A stretch of DNA of 63,365 bases from Verrucomicrobia subdivision 6 bacterium. GTDB lineage: Bacteria > Verrucomicrobiota > Verrucomicrobiia > Methylacidiphilales > Verrucolacustridaceae. The stretch is from the NCBI GenBank assembly GCA_945874125.1, contig CAMCFB010000003.1, forward strand, positions 1 through 63,365, given 5' to 3'. This document shows positions 1 through 9,974 of the stretch, piece by piece. Numbering within the stretch: position 1 is the first letter of the stretch; every line of letters begins with the position of its first letter. The position numbers and the translations under genes were made by a program. The notes below the pieces were generated by a model. It ran no database searches. It had not been told where the DNA came from and was given only the letters and a program-made list of their open reading frames with translations.

Positions 1-13
1 GGCAGAGGGGTGT

Positions 14-1510
14 GTGGTCGAGGGGGAGTTGGGGGGAGCGGAGAGATTTCGAGGGTGGTTAGAGGAGAAGGGAATTGAGGCGGATGGGGAGGGGACTTTG
101 ATTATCAAGCGGCAGGTTGGGATTACGGGATCGGGTCGGCAATTTCTGAATGGATCGGCGGTGACGTTGGGGGTGTTAAAAGAGTTGGGGGATCGCTTGG
201 TGGACCTACACGGTCCGCACGATCACCAGACGTTGCTTTCTCCGGCGGCGCAGCGTGGGGCGCTGGACGGTTTTGCGGGTTTGGAGAAATTAGTGGGGGA
301 AGTGCGGCGGGGGTGGCGTCAGCGAAAGGAGGCGGAGGAGGCGCTGGAGGTTTTTCGGGCGAAGGTAGCGGGGGCGGATGGGGCGACGCGGGAGTTGATT
401 GATCATCAGGTGAAGGAGTTGGAGGAGGCGAAGTTAGTCGTGGGAGAGGATGAGCAGTTGGAGCGAGATCACGCGGCGGCGGGGCATGGGCGAAGGATTC
501 TGGAGTTAGCGGGGGAGGTGAGTGGCCTTTTGGAAAGCGGAGATGAGAATGTGCTGGAGAAGTTGGGGAAAGTGCAGCGAGGGTTAGTGGAGTGGGAACG
601 GCTGGATGAGGCGGCGGTGGGATTGCGGGAGAAGAATGAGATGGTGGTGGAGACCTTGCGGGAGTTGGTGCGGGAGGGGGAGCGAAGGGCAGAGGAGGTG
701 GGTTTGGATGGGGAGCGATTGGCCGCTTTGGAGGCACGACTGAATTGTGTTTTGAGTGTGCGAAAAAAATATGGGGGAAGTGTTGAGTCGGCTTTAGCAA
801 AGTTGGCGGAGCTAAAAAAACGGCAGGGGGAGTTAGCTCAGGCGGAGGGCACAGTGGCGGAGCTGGTGGCCGGGGTGAAAAAAGCGACGGAGATGTATCA
901 AGTGCTGGTGGGGAAGTTGGGGAGGGAGAGGAGAAAAGCCGCGCCGCTGTTTGCCAAAGAGGTGACGGCTCAGCTGCGGGGTCTGGGATTTCAGCAGAGT
1001 CGGTTGGAGGTGGTGTTGGAGAAGGCGGAAAGTGCTGGAGCGGAGGGTGGGGAGACGGTGGAGATGATGTTTGCGCCGAATCCAGGGGAGCCGCCGAGAC
1101 CTTTGCGGGCGATTGCCTCGAGCGGGGAGCTCGCGCGGGTGATGTTGGGTATTAAGACGGTTCTGGCGGAGCGGGATGAGGTGCCGATTTTGATTTTTGA
1201 CGAAGTGGACGCGAACGTGGGTGGGGAGACGGCCAAAGCGGTGGCGATGCGATTAGCGGGATTAGGAAAGACGCATCAGGTGCTGTGTTTGACTCATTTG
1301 CCGGCGGTGGCGGGGGCGGCGGATGCGCACTTTTGCGTGACGAAGACGGTGGAGAAGGGCCGGACTTTTGCGAGGCTGGAACGGGTGGAGGGGGAGAGTC
1401 GGGAGAAGGAGTTGAGTCGGATGCTGGGTGGGGAGGGGAAAGCGGCTCGGGCGATGGCGAGGGAGCTGATGGAGCGAGGCAAGCTGCCCTCAAAATTGAA
1501 GACCGCTTAG
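14..1510 (+). CDS. recN: DNA repair protein RecN (C-terminal part, 5' end outside window)
   Basis: ORF track; LVDLHGPHDHQTLL, coiled coil, and C-terminal ASSGELARVMLGIK...PILIFDEVDANVGGETA...VLCLTHLPAVA typical of RecN SMC-like ATPase. Confidence 0.93.
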   Translation: MVEGELGGAERFRGWLEEKGIEADGEGTLIIKRQVGITGSGRQFLNGSAVTLGVLKELGDRLVDLHGPHDHQTLLSPAAQRGALDGFAGLEKLVGEVRRGWRQRKEAEEALEVFRAKVAGADGATRELIDHQVKELEEAKLVVGEDEQLERDHAAAGHGRRILELAGEVSGLLESGDENVLEKLGKVQRGLVEWERLDEAAVGLREKNEMVVETLRELVREGERRAEEVGLDGERLAALEARLNCVLSVRKKYGGSVESALAKLAELKKRQGELAQAEGTVAELVAGVKKATEMYQVLVGKLGRERRKAAPLFAKEVTAQLRGLGFQQSRLEVVLEKAESAGAEGGETVEMMFAPNPGEPPRPLRAIASSGELARVMLGIKTVLAERDEVPILIFDEVDANVGGETAKAVAMRLAGLGKTHQVLCLTHLPAVAGAADAHFCVTKTVEKGRTFARLERVEGESREKELSRMLGGEGKAARAMARELMERGKLPSKLKTA

Positions 1511-2616
1511 AAAGTAAACATGGAGGGGCGATAGGAGGGCGGGAGATTTTTTGATTGGAGGAGGGCGGAGTGGGTTTGGCCGAAAAAAGAGGGATGCGTG
1601 AGATGTTGAAAATTGCGAGTCCACTTTTCGGAAAGAGTGGGCTCGTGGCGGAGAAGGGGGGTTGCTTGGTGGGTGAGGGCGGACAGGAAAGGTAGTGGGC
1701 CGTAGCTTTGCCAGTCGCTTGATTTTCCCTCCTCGATTAACTCGGTGAAGTTGACGTGGGCGGTCAGATCTTGGTCGCCGGGGTGAGCGAGGGGGTCGGA
1801 CGAGGGAGTGTGTTGGCGGAGGGCGACGAGAGTGCCCGCGGATCGTGAGGGGGAATAAAGATCGGGGGCAAGAAAACCGTAATCGAGGGTGAGGAGGAGG
1901 CCTTGTTGGATTTTTTGGGAGAGAAGTTGCATCCATGGGGAAACGGCGGGTCGGATTTCGGCGCAGAAGTTTTCGATGGTGGGAATGGACCAGTGATGGA
2001 TTTGTTGGAGAAGTTCGGGTGAGGCGGGCTGATCGAGCCAATCGAGGTGGTCTTGCTTGAGGGTGACCCAACGTTCGTGCCACTGGCCGGAGTTGAAGCG
2101 GATGAGGCGAACGGGGAAGCTATCGATCAATTCACAGGAGAAAAAGTAGGCGGGTTCAGAGAGAGGGGGGAGAGAGGCGAGGTTGGGATGCCAGTGGATG
2201 GAGAGTTTGGGGAGGAGAGGGTCGAGGGTGACTTTTTGTTTTTGGGCAAGTGCGGGAGAGGGTTCGATCAGGTGAAGGTGAAGGGAGGAGAGGAGATGAG
2301 GGTGGCTTTGCGAGAGAGCGGAGAGGATATCGAGGGCGAGGTGTCCGCGGTCAGCTCCTTGTTCGACGAGATGAAGAGTGGGGGGGGAGTTAAGAGAGGA
2401 GTGAAGTTCGGTAATTTGAAGGGCGAGGAGTTGGCCGAGAACATGACCAGGGGAAACGGGGGTCAGGAAATCTCCTTGAGCTCCCGGGCGGGTTTGGCCT
2501 GAGGCGTAGTAGCCTATGTCTGGCTGATAAAGAGATATTTGCATAAACTCATCAAATCGCATAGGTCCACTGAGATGGATTTTTTTGGAGATAAGTGCGG
2601 TCATGGGGTGAGGCAC
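1507..2616 (-). CDS. SAM-dependent methyltransferase, MidA/NDUFAF7 (COG1565) family
   Basis: N-terminus MRFDEFMQISLYQPDIGYYASG...GDFLTPVSPGHVLGQLLA characteristic of the family. Confidence 0.85.
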   Translation of the reverse strand: MPHPMTALISKKIHLSGPMRFDEFMQISLYQPDIGYYASGQTRPGAQGDFLTPVSPGHVLGQLLALQITELHSSLNSPPTLHLVEQGADRGHLALDILSALSQSHPHLLSSLHLHLIEPSPALAQKQKVTLDPLLPKLSIHWHPNLASLPPLSEPAYFFSCELIDSFPVRLIRFNSGQWHERWVTLKQDHLDWLDQPASPELLQQIHHWSIPTIENFCAEIRPAVSPWMQLLSQKIQQGLLLTLDYGFLAPDLYSPSRSAGTLVALRQHTPSSDPLAHPGDQDLTAHVNFTELIEEGKSSDWQSYGPLPFLSALTHQATPLLRHEPTLSEKWTRNFQHLTHPSFFGQTHSALLQSKNLPPSYRPSMFTF

Positions 2617-2693
2617 GATGGGAGGATAGTAGGGAGTATTTGAAGGAGCGAGATTGACGAGTGTGCGATGGGAATTACTTTGGGCGTGTGCGA

Positions 2694-3560
2694 ATGAAGT
2701 GGAGCGCCTTGTTTGCTTTTGCCCTAGCTGGGTTGGGGTGGGCGCAGCAATTTGAGGGGGAGACTCCCGCGTCGGTCCAAGATTTGCCGAACGCGAAGGC
2801 CGCGGTGCAAGTCCCCGGTCTGGAGGGGGAGAATCCTAAGGCGGATCTTTCGGGAATGGAGCCAAGTCCGACAAGCTCGATTCCTCAACCGCGTCCTCCC
2901 ATGGCGGATCCGGCAAAGACGGACTCGAAGGATTGGGGTGAGGATATGAAAAAGTTGCAAGAGGCGGCCAAAAAGAAGCAGGAGGAGGCCGCTGCCTTAG
3001 AGGAGCAAAAAGTGAAAGAGGAGAAAGAAAAGCTAGCGTTGGAGAAAAAAGAAAAAGCCAACCAGAAAAAAGAGGGTGATTTGATGCAAAATCCCGCGGT
3101 GACGCAAAGTAGTTTGCCGGGGGTGAATGAGGTCAGTGGCAAGCAGTTGCCGCCGGTGACAGGCTTGGATGGGGTGAAGCCGCGTTCGATGAGTTCCGGA
3201 GACGGACGAGTGGAGCCTGCTTTCAATTCTTTTACAGGTCCCAAAGACAGCGGCCCGTTGGGAAAAGATTATCAATCTGGGGCTCGGCCGATCATGCCTC
3301 CGGGTGGTGCCTATGATGCGAGATTGAGTGCGGCGGGTCAGGCGCCCGAAGCTCCCTCGGGAGCTTACAAAAGGATTTCACAAGATCCTTACTCTGTTCC
3401 TCCGGGCAGCGAAAAGAAGGTGACCGCGCAGGCGAAGCCGAATTCTCTCACCAATCAGCCCGAGATCAAAAAGGACGTTGGGGCAGTACCCCCGGCGGGA
3501 TACTCCCCATACGACAACTTGTTTAACGTCCCCAATCCGCGGACTCCGCCTCGGTTTTAG
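2694..3560 (+). CDS. Secreted hypothetical protein with K/E-rich coiled-coil segment
   Basis: Signal peptide [19 protein letters not shown]; charged repeat [36 protein letters not shown]; start chosen at the ATG preceding the signal peptide. Confidence 0.6.
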   Translation: MKWSALFAFALAGLGWAQQFEGETPASVQDLPNAKAAVQVPGLEGENPKADLSGMEPSPTSSIPQPRPPMADPAKTDSKDWGEDMKKLQEAAKKKQEEAAALEEQKVKEEKEKLALEKKEKANQKKEGDLMQNPAVTQSSLPGVNEVSGKQLPPVTGLDGVKPRSMSSGDGRVEPAFNSFTGPKDSGPLGKDYQSGARPIMPPGGAYDARLSAAGQAPEAPSGAYKRISQDPYSVPPGSEKKVTAQAKPNSLTNQPEIKKDVGAVPPAGYSPYDNLFNVPNPRTPPRF

Positions 3561-5014
3561 TACCGGTAGTGGGAGGGCTTGTAGGGTCCGCCGACGGGAA
3601 CTCCGAGGTAATCGGATTGATCCTTGGTCAGCTTGGTTAATTTCACGCCGATTTTCTCGAGGTGAAGTCGGGCGACCTCCTCGTCCAGATTTTTCGGCAG
3701 GACGTAGACGGCGGGCTTGTAGAGGGTGCGATTTTTCCACAGGTCGAGGGCAGCGAGGGTTTGGTTGGAGAAGCTCGCGCTCATGACAAAGCTGGGATGG
3801 CCGGTGGCGCATCCCAGATTGACGAGGCGACCTTCGGCCAAGAGATAGAGCTCGCGCCCATTGGCGAAGACGTATTTGTCGAGCTGGGGCTTGATGTTGA
3901 CCCGGCGAACTCCGGCGTGGGTGTTCAGCTTGTCGACTTGGATTTCGTTGTCGAAGTGGCCGATGTTGGCCACGACGGCTTGGTCTTTCATTTGGGTCAT
4001 GTGCTCCAAGGTGATGACATCCTTGTTTCCGGTCGTGGTGATATAGATGTCAGCGCGACCGAGGGTATCTTCCAGGGTGGTGACTTCAAAGCCTTCCATG
4101 GCGGCCTGGAGGGCATTGATGGGATCAATCTCAGTGACGATAACGCGAGCGCCTTGGCCGCGAAGTGACTGGGCGGAACCTTTGCCGACGTCTCCGTAGC
4201 CACAGACAACGGCGACTTTGCCTGAGATCATGACGTCGAGAGCACGATTCAATCCGTCGACGAGGGAGTGGCGGCAACCGTAGAGATTGTCGAACTTAGT
4301 TTTGGTGACCGAGTCATTCACATTGAAGGCGGGAACGAGAAGTTTCCCGATCTCTTGTAGTTTATAGAGGCGGTGAACACCCGTGGTGGTTTCCTCGGCG
4401 ACGCCTTTCCACTCTTGGACGAGGGCATGGAAAATATTGGGATGTTCCGCATGAACCTTCTTCAGAAGATTTTTGATGACCTTTTCTTCTTCGCTCGAGC
4501 TGGGGGTATTGACCCAACCATCGCCGTTTTCCAGTTCATAACCTTTGTGCAGGAAAAGGGTGACATCGCCCCCGTCATCGATGACGAGTTGGGGTCCAAG
4601 ACCTTGGGGGTTGAGGATCGCTTTCCAAGTGCAGTCCCAGTACTCCTCGAGCGTTTCCCCTTTCCAAGCGAATACGGGAATACCCGTGGCGGCGATGGCG
4701 GCGGCCGCTTGGTCTTGGGTGGAGAAGATATTGCAGCTCGCCCAGCGGACGTCGGCCCCGAGCTCGACAAATGTTTCGATTAAAACGGCAGTTTGAATCG
4801 TCATGTGAAGGGAGCCCGTGACGCGAACACCGGCGAGGGGTTTGCCCTTGGCATACTTTTCGCGGATGGACATGAGACCGGGCATTTCCTTTTCCGCGAT
4901 TTGAATTTCTTTCCGTCCGAATTCCGCCAGCGAGATATCCTTCACTTTGTATTCGGGGGCGGTTTTGGTTGCTTTGGATGGTTTAGATTTAGGTTCGAGG
5001 GTGGCAGTGGTCAT
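3557..5014 (-). CDS. ahcY: Adenosylhomocysteinase
   Basis: Full-length [48 protein letters not shown]-term PYKPSHYRY. Confidence 0.98.
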   Translation of the reverse strand: MTTATLEPKSKPSKATKTAPEYKVKDISLAEFGRKEIQIAEKEMPGLMSIREKYAKGKPLAGVRVTGSLHMTIQTAVLIETFVELGADVRWASCNIFSTQDQAAAAIAATGIPVFAWKGETLEEYWDCTWKAILNPQGLGPQLVIDDGGDVTLFLHKGYELENGDGWVNTPSSSEEEKVIKNLLKKVHAEHPNIFHALVQEWKGVAEETTTGVHRLYKLQEIGKLLVPAFNVNDSVTKTKFDNLYGCRHSLVDGLNRALDVMISGKVAVVCGYGDVGKGSAQSLRGQGARVIVTEIDPINALQAAMEGFEVTTLEDTLGRADIYITTTGNKDVITLEHMTQMKDQAVVANIGHFDNEIQVDKLNTHAGVRRVNIKPQLDKYVFANGRELYLLAEGRLVNLGCATGHPSFVMSASFSNQTLAALDLWKNRTLYKPAVYVLPKNLDEEVARLHLEKIGVKLTKLTKDQSDYLGVPVGGPYKPSHYRY

Positions 5015-5036
5015 GGTGGGGTTCTCCTAGTTGGGG

Positions 5037-6221
5037 TTAATTGATTCCGGCGTGACGACGGAGTTCACGGACACGGTCCGTATGCTCCCACGGGGCGTAG
5101 GCCGGTTGACCCCGGTGGCCGAAGTGGCCGTAGTTGGTTGTTTTCGAGTAAATGGGCCGACGGAGACGCAGTTGGCGAATGATTTCGGCAGGTCGAAAGT
5201 CGAAAGTTTCGTGGACGGCTTTTTCGATTTTACGGAAGGGAATCTTTTCGGTGCCAAAGGTGTCCAGACAAACCGAGACAGGGTGGGGATGTCCGATGGC
5301 GTAGGCGAACTGGATCTCAACCTTATCGGCTAAGCCCGCTGCGACAATATTCTTGGCCACGTAGCGGCCCATATAGGCGGCGCTCCGGTCCACCTTGGTC
5401 GGATCTTTTCCGCTGAAAGCCCCGCCTCCGTGACGACCAGCACCTCCGTAGGTGTCGACAATGATTTTGCGACCCGTGAGCCCGCTATCACCCTCGGGGC
5501 CGCCAACGACAAATCGTCCAGTCGGGTTGACCAGGAATTCGGTTTTTCGATCCAGCATCGAAGAGGGGAGGACACGGCGGATCAGCTTTTCCACGATGAA
5601 CTTTTCAATCTGACGATGAGAAATTTTGGCTGCGTGCTGGGTGGAGACGACCACGGCGGTGATCCGGACGGGTTTGGCGTGGCGGTATTCAACGGAGACC
5701 TGGGTTTTGGCATCGGGTCGGAGCCAAGGGGCTTGGCCGGATTTGCGGATTCGACTGAGTTCTCGTCCGAGGCGGTGGGAGAACATGATAGGGGCGGGCA
5801 TGAGTTCGGGAGTTTCCCGGCAGGCGTAGCCGAACATGAGTCCTTGATCGCCGGCCCCTTGCTCAGCGGTTTTTTTGCCTGAGACACGGCGGGCATCGAC
5901 CCCTTGGGCAATATCGGGGCTTTGGCCGGTGAGAGCGTTCATAATGTGGACCCGATCGGCGTGAAAGACGTCATCGTCATGGGTGTAACCGATTTCACGG
6001 ATGGCCGATCGGATGACCTTGTCGTAGTCAAACTTGGCTCGGGTTGTGATTTCCCCCGCGACGACCACGAGATTGGATTTTACGAGAGTTTCGCAGGCAA
6101 CTCGGCTGGCGGGGTCTTGGCGCAGGCATGAGTCGAGGACGGCATCCGAAATGGTGTCGCATACCTTGTCGGGGTGGCCTTCGCCAACCGACTCGGAGGA
6201 AAAGATGAAGTTTCCGCGCAT
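5037..6221 (-). CDS. metK: S-adenosylmethionine synthetase
   Basis: [58 protein letters not shown]; start taken at MRGNFIF. Confidence 0.98.
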   Translation of the reverse strand: MRGNFIFSSESVGEGHPDKVCDTISDAVLDSCLRQDPASRVACETLVKSNLVVVAGEITTRAKFDYDKVIRSAIREIGYTHDDDVFHADRVHIMNALTGQSPDIAQGVDARRVSGKKTAEQGAGDQGLMFGYACRETPELMPAPIMFSHRLGRELSRIRKSGQAPWLRPDAKTQVSVEYRHAKPVRITAVVVSTQHAAKISHRQIEKFIVEKLIRRVLPSSMLDRKTEFLVNPTGRFVVGGPEGDSGLTGRKIIVDTYGGAGRHGGGAFSGKDPTKVDRSAAYMGRYVAKNIVAAGLADKVEIQFAYAIGHPHPVSVCLDTFGTEKIPFRKIEKAVHETFDFRPAEIIRQLRLRRPIYSKTTNYGHFGHRGQPAYAPWEHTDRVRELRRHAGIN

Positions 6222-6265
6222 TGGGATACGGTATCGCAAAAGTGTGGTTGGGCAAGAATAAATAT

Positions 6266-6280
6266 TGATATATCATGATA
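6266..6280. promoter_or_regulatory. Two overlapping 10-bp perfect palindromes, candidate ArsR-type operator in the metK / arsR-MTase divergent intergenic region
   Basis: TGATATATCA (6266-6275) and TATCATGATA (6271-6280), both perfect palindromes, in an 81-bp divergent region. Confidence 0.45.
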
Positions 6281-6302
6281 AGATGATGAATCTATTAGGG
6301 CG

Positions 6303-7226
6303 ATGAGTAACCGTGTGAAGCTTCTGGGGGCTTTGGCCGACCCAACTCGCCTGCGGATTTTGGCGGCGTTACGGGAGAACGAGCTTTCGGTGGCGGAGCT
6401 GCAGGAGGTTTTAGGGGTCGGGCAATCGAGAATTTCAAACCATTTATCGTTGCTCAAGTCGGTCGGGCTGTTGAGGGATCGGAGGGAGGGACAACGAGCG
6501 TACTATCGGCGGGCGGAGATGGGGCGAGAGATCTGGTCGTTGGCGGAGGGAGCGGCGGGGGAGTTGGGAACGGAGGCGCGGGATGGGGAGGCGTTGCGGC
6601 GTGTGTTGGGGCAACGGCAGGAGAAGTCGAAGCGATATTTTGATGCGGTGGCGGGGCGCTTGGGCAAAAAGTATTGTCCGGGACGCTCGTGGGAGGCGGT
6701 GGGGCGTCTGCTGCTGACCTTGGCGCCGAGGCAGGTGTATGCCGATTTAGGTGCGGGGGAGGGATTGATTTCTCAACTTCTGGCCGCTCGGGCGAAGAAG
6801 GTGATTGCGGTGGATCACTCGCCTCGAATGGTGGAGGTGGGGCGAGATTTGGCCAAGCGAAGCGGGTTAAAGAATTTGGAGTATCGGTTGGGGGACATGG
6901 ATCACCCACCCATTCGGCCTGGATCGGTGGATGTGGCCATTTTGAGTCAGGCACTGCATCACGCGGTACATCCTCCTCGAGCACTCGAGGCAGCGTGGAA
7001 AATTCTTCGGCCTGGGGGCACGCTTCTGGTTTTAGATCTGGTGGAGCATTCGTTTGAGGCCGCACGAGAGATGTATGCGGATGTGTGGCTGGGGTTTTCT
7101 CCGGCGGAGTTAGCGCGGCTGCTGCGAGAGGCAAAATTTGAAGGGGTGTCGGTTGAGGTGGTAGCCAAAGAGAAGGAGGGTCCCGGGTTTCAAACCTTGC
7201 TGGCGGTAGGAAGTAGGCCTGATTAG
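6303..7226 (+). CDS. ArsR-family HTH regulator fused to SAM-dependent methyltransferase domain
   Basis: N-term winged helix LADPTRLRILAALRENELSVAELQEVLGVGQSRISNHLSLLK; C-term methyltransferase YADLGAGEGLISQLLA...DMDHPPIRPGSVDVAILSQALHHA. Confidence 0.9.
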   Translation: MSNRVKLLGALADPTRLRILAALRENELSVAELQEVLGVGQSRISNHLSLLKSVGLLRDRREGQRAYYRRAEMGREIWSLAEGAAGELGTEARDGEALRRVLGQRQEKSKRYFDAVAGRLGKKYCPGRSWEAVGRLLLTLAPRQVYADLGAGEGLISQLLAARAKKVIAVDHSPRMVEVGRDLAKRSGLKNLEYRLGDMDHPPIRPGSVDVAILSQALHHAVHPPRALEAAWKILRPGGTLLVLDLVEHSFEAAREMYADVWLGFSPAELARLLREAKFEGVSVEVVAKEKEGPGFQTLLAVGSRPD

Positions 7227-7281
7227 GGAGGGGTGAGAAATGTTGGAATGGGTGGGAAAAAGGTGCATGATTTACCTGCCC

Positions 7282-7363
7282 GCGCTCGTGGCGAAACTGG
7301 CAGACGCGCTAGATTCAGGTTCTAGTGGGGCAACCCTTGGAGGTTCAAATCCTCTCGAGCGCA
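7282..7363 (+). tRNA. tRNA-Leu (anticodon CAG)
   Basis: Acceptor GCGCTCG/CGAGCGC; anticodon arm CTAGA-TTCAGGT-TCTAG; long variable arm; T arm GGAGGTTCAAATCCTC. Confidence 0.92.
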
Positions 7364-7432
7364 AAGAATCAATCGATAGGGTTTCAACTACCGGAGGCGA
7401 TCCGCGGCTTTGCTCTCACCTTCTCTGAATCC

Positions 7433-7676
7433 GATTTCTAGAAGCACCTTCTAAACCATTGGCTACCAACAGCTTGTATGACCTACGACCCCACGTAAGA
7501 TATTGGCAATCAGCTGTTTACATGGGGGTTTTTATGGGGTGACCTACGACCCCAATATTAAAAAACTGCCTTGTAAAGTGTTCTTATGCAACAGCTTGCA
7601 AGACCTACGACCCCACGCAAGATGTTGACAATTAGTGGTTTGCAGGGGTGTTTTTAGGTAGTGACCTACGACCCCA
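7433..7676 (+). repeat. Locus A: R-motif array (GACCTACGACCCCA x4, exact 61-nt period), two tandem 122-bp hairpin units
   Basis: R copies at 7480-7493, 7541-7554, 7602-7615, 7663-7676; 47-nt segments alternate Y/X; Y-R-X folds with R in the loop. Confidence 0.9.
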
Positions 7677-8502
7677 AGGTTGGGATTTTGGGGATGAAAC
7701 CAGATTGGTGGGCGCGGGAGAAAAATTCTTTGAGGCCAGCCCGCCCTCTTTCACCGAAATCGAGGGTTAGATCGTTGACGTACATGCCGATGAATTGGTC
7801 GGTGCGTTTTTCATCCATTCCGCGACTTAAAGGCAAGGCGTGGCGGACACCCGCTTGCCGGTGGTTAAGCGCATAGTGCACGCTTTCCCGTAAGGTTTCG
7901 GTCACGGAGGAGATCACCTCGGCGCCTAGCTTTTTTCGAACCACGTTTCCTCCAAGGGGAAGAGGTAATCCGTGGGTCTCTTTGGCCCACCAGACGCCCA
8001 AATCCTCACACAAGGTGAAGCCCTCTTCGGAGTAGGTGAGTTGACCCTCATGTATAATAATTCCAGCATCAATCCTCCCCGAGAGAATTTCCTCCTGAAT
8101 TTTATCGAAAGGAAGATTGATCGCTTGAAAAGAGCCGTGGGGGAGTCCTAAGTAAAGTTGGAGAGTGAGGTAAGCGCTGGTCAGGAGTCCGGGCACACCA
8201 ATTCTCACTTTTTTCATCGTTTCGCGGTCGATTTTTCTTTTGGCTACCAAGCAGGGACCATAGCCATCGCCAAAGCTGGCGCCGCAGGGCAAAAGCGCGT
8301 AGCTGTCCGCAATCGTGGTGTAAGCGTGAAAGGAGACGGCCGAGATGTCCAACTCCTGGGCCTGACAACGAAGATTGAGGGTCTCGATATCCTGCAAAAT
8401 ATGGGTGAATTCGTGGCCACGCAGGTTCACCAGATTTTTTGCCATGGCGTAAAACATGAACGCATCGTCCGCATCGGGGCTATGGCCCAAGGTAAGTTTC
8501 AT
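7666..8502 (-). CDS. mqnD: 1,4-dihydroxy-6-naphthoate synthase (futalosine menaquinone pathway)
   Basis: MKLTLGHSPDADDAFMFYAM...LDISAVSFHAY...YGPCLVAK...GIIIHEGQLTY. Confidence 0.9.
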   Translation of the reverse strand: MKLTLGHSPDADDAFMFYAMAKNLVNLRGHEFTHILQDIETLNLRCQAQELDISAVSFHAYTTIADSYALLPCGASFGDGYGPCLVAKRKIDRETMKKVRIGVPGLLTSAYLTLQLYLGLPHGSFQAINLPFDKIQEEILSGRIDAGIIIHEGQLTYSEEGFTLCEDLGVWWAKETHGLPLPLGGNVVRKKLGAEVISSVTETLRESVHYALNHRQAGVRHALPLSRGMDEKRTDQFIGMYVNDLTLDFGERGRAGLKEFFSRAHQSGFIPKIPTLGS

Positions 8503-8547
8503 GTGTCGAATGGTAGCGAGGAGGAGTAGGTGGAACGAGCCGGCAGT

Positions 8548-8772
8548 CTAGTTGTAGTCGTCTTTGGTAACGGAGGCGGCATCTCGGGATCCCAGAATCT
8601 CTGCTTGAAGGATGACGCGGGTCATAGCCTCGTCAAAGCGATAGGCGTGGCAGTTGGGACAGAGGAGAGCTTTCTTTAAGACAATGCTCCCGCAGCCCTC
8701 GCAGACTTTATAGTCCATCGGGTGATTCAAAATCTTGGCCGCGGCCGCGGCCCGGGGCGATGCTTCTCCCAT
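8548..8772 (-). CDS. Small zinc-ribbon protein
   Basis: CEGCGSIVLKKALLCPNCHAYRFD (two CxxC). Confidence 0.7.
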   Translation of the reverse strand: MGEASPRAAAAAKILNHPMDYKVCEGCGSIVLKKALLCPNCHAYRFDEAMTRVILQAEILGSRDAASVTKDDYN

Positions 8773-8844
8773 GGGCGGAAGGTAATCACCCGCAGAGGCA
8801 CGGCAAGAGCTTCGCGAAAGAAAAAAATCGGGTAGGATGAGGAG

Positions 8845-9309
8845 ATGTCGAAAAAAGCAAGCCGGATTTCTTCATTATGGGATGGGGTGGAGTCTCGGGG
8901 TCGGGATGTGCGATTCGCGGCGTATTTCCATCATTTCAACCTTGGCGATTACTATGAGGCGCACGATGTTTTAGAGTCGCTCTGGTTAGAGGAGGGGCGC
9001 GGGGCCAAAGGAGCGGCGTTTTATCAAGGGTTGATTCAGCTGGCGGGGGCGTTTGTGCATCTACGAAAACATTATGAAAATCCCACTCACCCCGTCCATC
9101 AGCAAAGGCTACCCCCCGCCTATCGGCTCTTGGGGTTGGCCGAAGCCAATCTCTCTGGCTACGGAGCGGTGTGGGAGGGTGTGAAGATTCAGGACATCGT
9201 GGGGTTGGCCCATGGAGCACGATCCGCCTTAACCAAGGACAACTTCACGCGAAATCCTTGGAGCCCAAGCTTAGGGCCAAGACTTTCTTTGCCCGAAAAA
9301 CTGCACTAG
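8845..9309 (+). CDS. DUF309 family protein
   Basis: FNLGDYYEAHDVLESLWLEEGRGAKGAAFYQGLIQLAGAFVH motif. Confidence 0.8.
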   Translation: MSKKASRISSLWDGVESRGRDVRFAAYFHHFNLGDYYEAHDVLESLWLEEGRGAKGAAFYQGLIQLAGAFVHLRKHYENPTHPVHQQRLPPAYRLLGLAEANLSGYGAVWEGVKIQDIVGLAHGARSALTKDNFTRNPWSPSLGPRLSLPEKLH

Positions 9310-9974
9310 TCGTCTTTTTTCTTTAAGCCATGGCCCTCCACGGCTTCGGTGAATTTTTCGGACACGCTGTCGGCTAGACGATCAATCTGCATAGATTCTT
9401 TCAACCCCGTGCTGCTGGCAATGAAGTTGCCTACTTTGGCGAAGGGGCTGAGTCCTGGTCCTGGGGCGATTTTGCCTTTGGCCGAGCAGTTGTAGACGAG
9501 AAAAGGTTGGGTGATGGGGTGGGTGGAATCGGCCACTGAAATGACGATCCCCACGACGGGATTGTCAGTGCCCAACATTTTTTTCCCTGGATCTAGGTTC
9601 ACCACATTTCCTTCCAGTTTCCACCCATCGGTCGGGACAGGAGAGGAGGAGGTCCAAACTTGCGCCGGCAGATCGGCATCTTTCATTTTTTCCACGATCG
9701 AGGCGGTGATATCGGTTTTGAGGTCGGCTAACTTCTTTCGTGTTTCCTCCTCGTCGTCGGACGGGAGAATCGAAATTCCCTGTTCGTTCTTCTTCTTGGC
9801 ATCGGCGATCGCGCCGGGGTCAATCTTCACGGGGAGGATATAAATCTTTTTGGCCATTTCGGTCGGCCAGACAATCGCGCCAGCGGGGACCGCTTCGGCA
9901 GTTTTGACGGGTTCGTCGGCGGCGGTGCAGGACAAGCAACTCAGGAGGAGTGCCAGAGGGATGGATTTAATCAC
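9306..9974 (-). CDS. Putative secreted lipoprotein, DUF4410-like
   Basis: Probable GTG start giving signal peptide VIKSIPLALLLSCLSCTAADEP; overlaps yajQ stop. Confidence 0.6.
   Translation of the reverse strand: MIKSIPLALLLSCLSCTAADEPVKTAEAVPAGAIVWPTEMAKKIYILPVKIDPGAIADAKKKNEQGISILPSDDEEETRKKLADLKTDITASIVEKMKDADLPAQVWTSSSPVPTDGWKLEGNVVNLDPGKKMLGTDNPVVGIVISVADSTHPITQPFLVYNCSAKGKIAPGPGLSPFAKVGNFIASSTGLKESMQIDRLADSVSEKFTEAVEGHGLKKKDD

Noticed and set aside
123-800. Long Pro/Ser- or Gly-rich ORFs opposite real genes (e.g. 123-800 -, 37064-38689 N-terminal part, 36577-37785 -, 41805-42467 +)
   Set aside because: Low-complexity translations antisense or out of frame to well-supported genes; artefacts of strong base skew.
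6222-6302. SAM or SAH riboswitch upstream of metK
   Set aside because: Only ~80 nt of AT-rich divergent spacer, no recognisable aptamer; palindromic operators fit better.
7480-7676. CRISPR array
   Set aside because: Motif only 13-14 nt, spacers are two alternating related classes that are mutually complementary rather than unique, and no cas genes are present in the window.
7470-7676. R-element as classical REP/RAYT element (contains GTAG on the - strand)
   Set aside because: Hairpins are far longer than REPs, the period is fixed and no Y1 transposase is in the window; kept only as a distant alternative.
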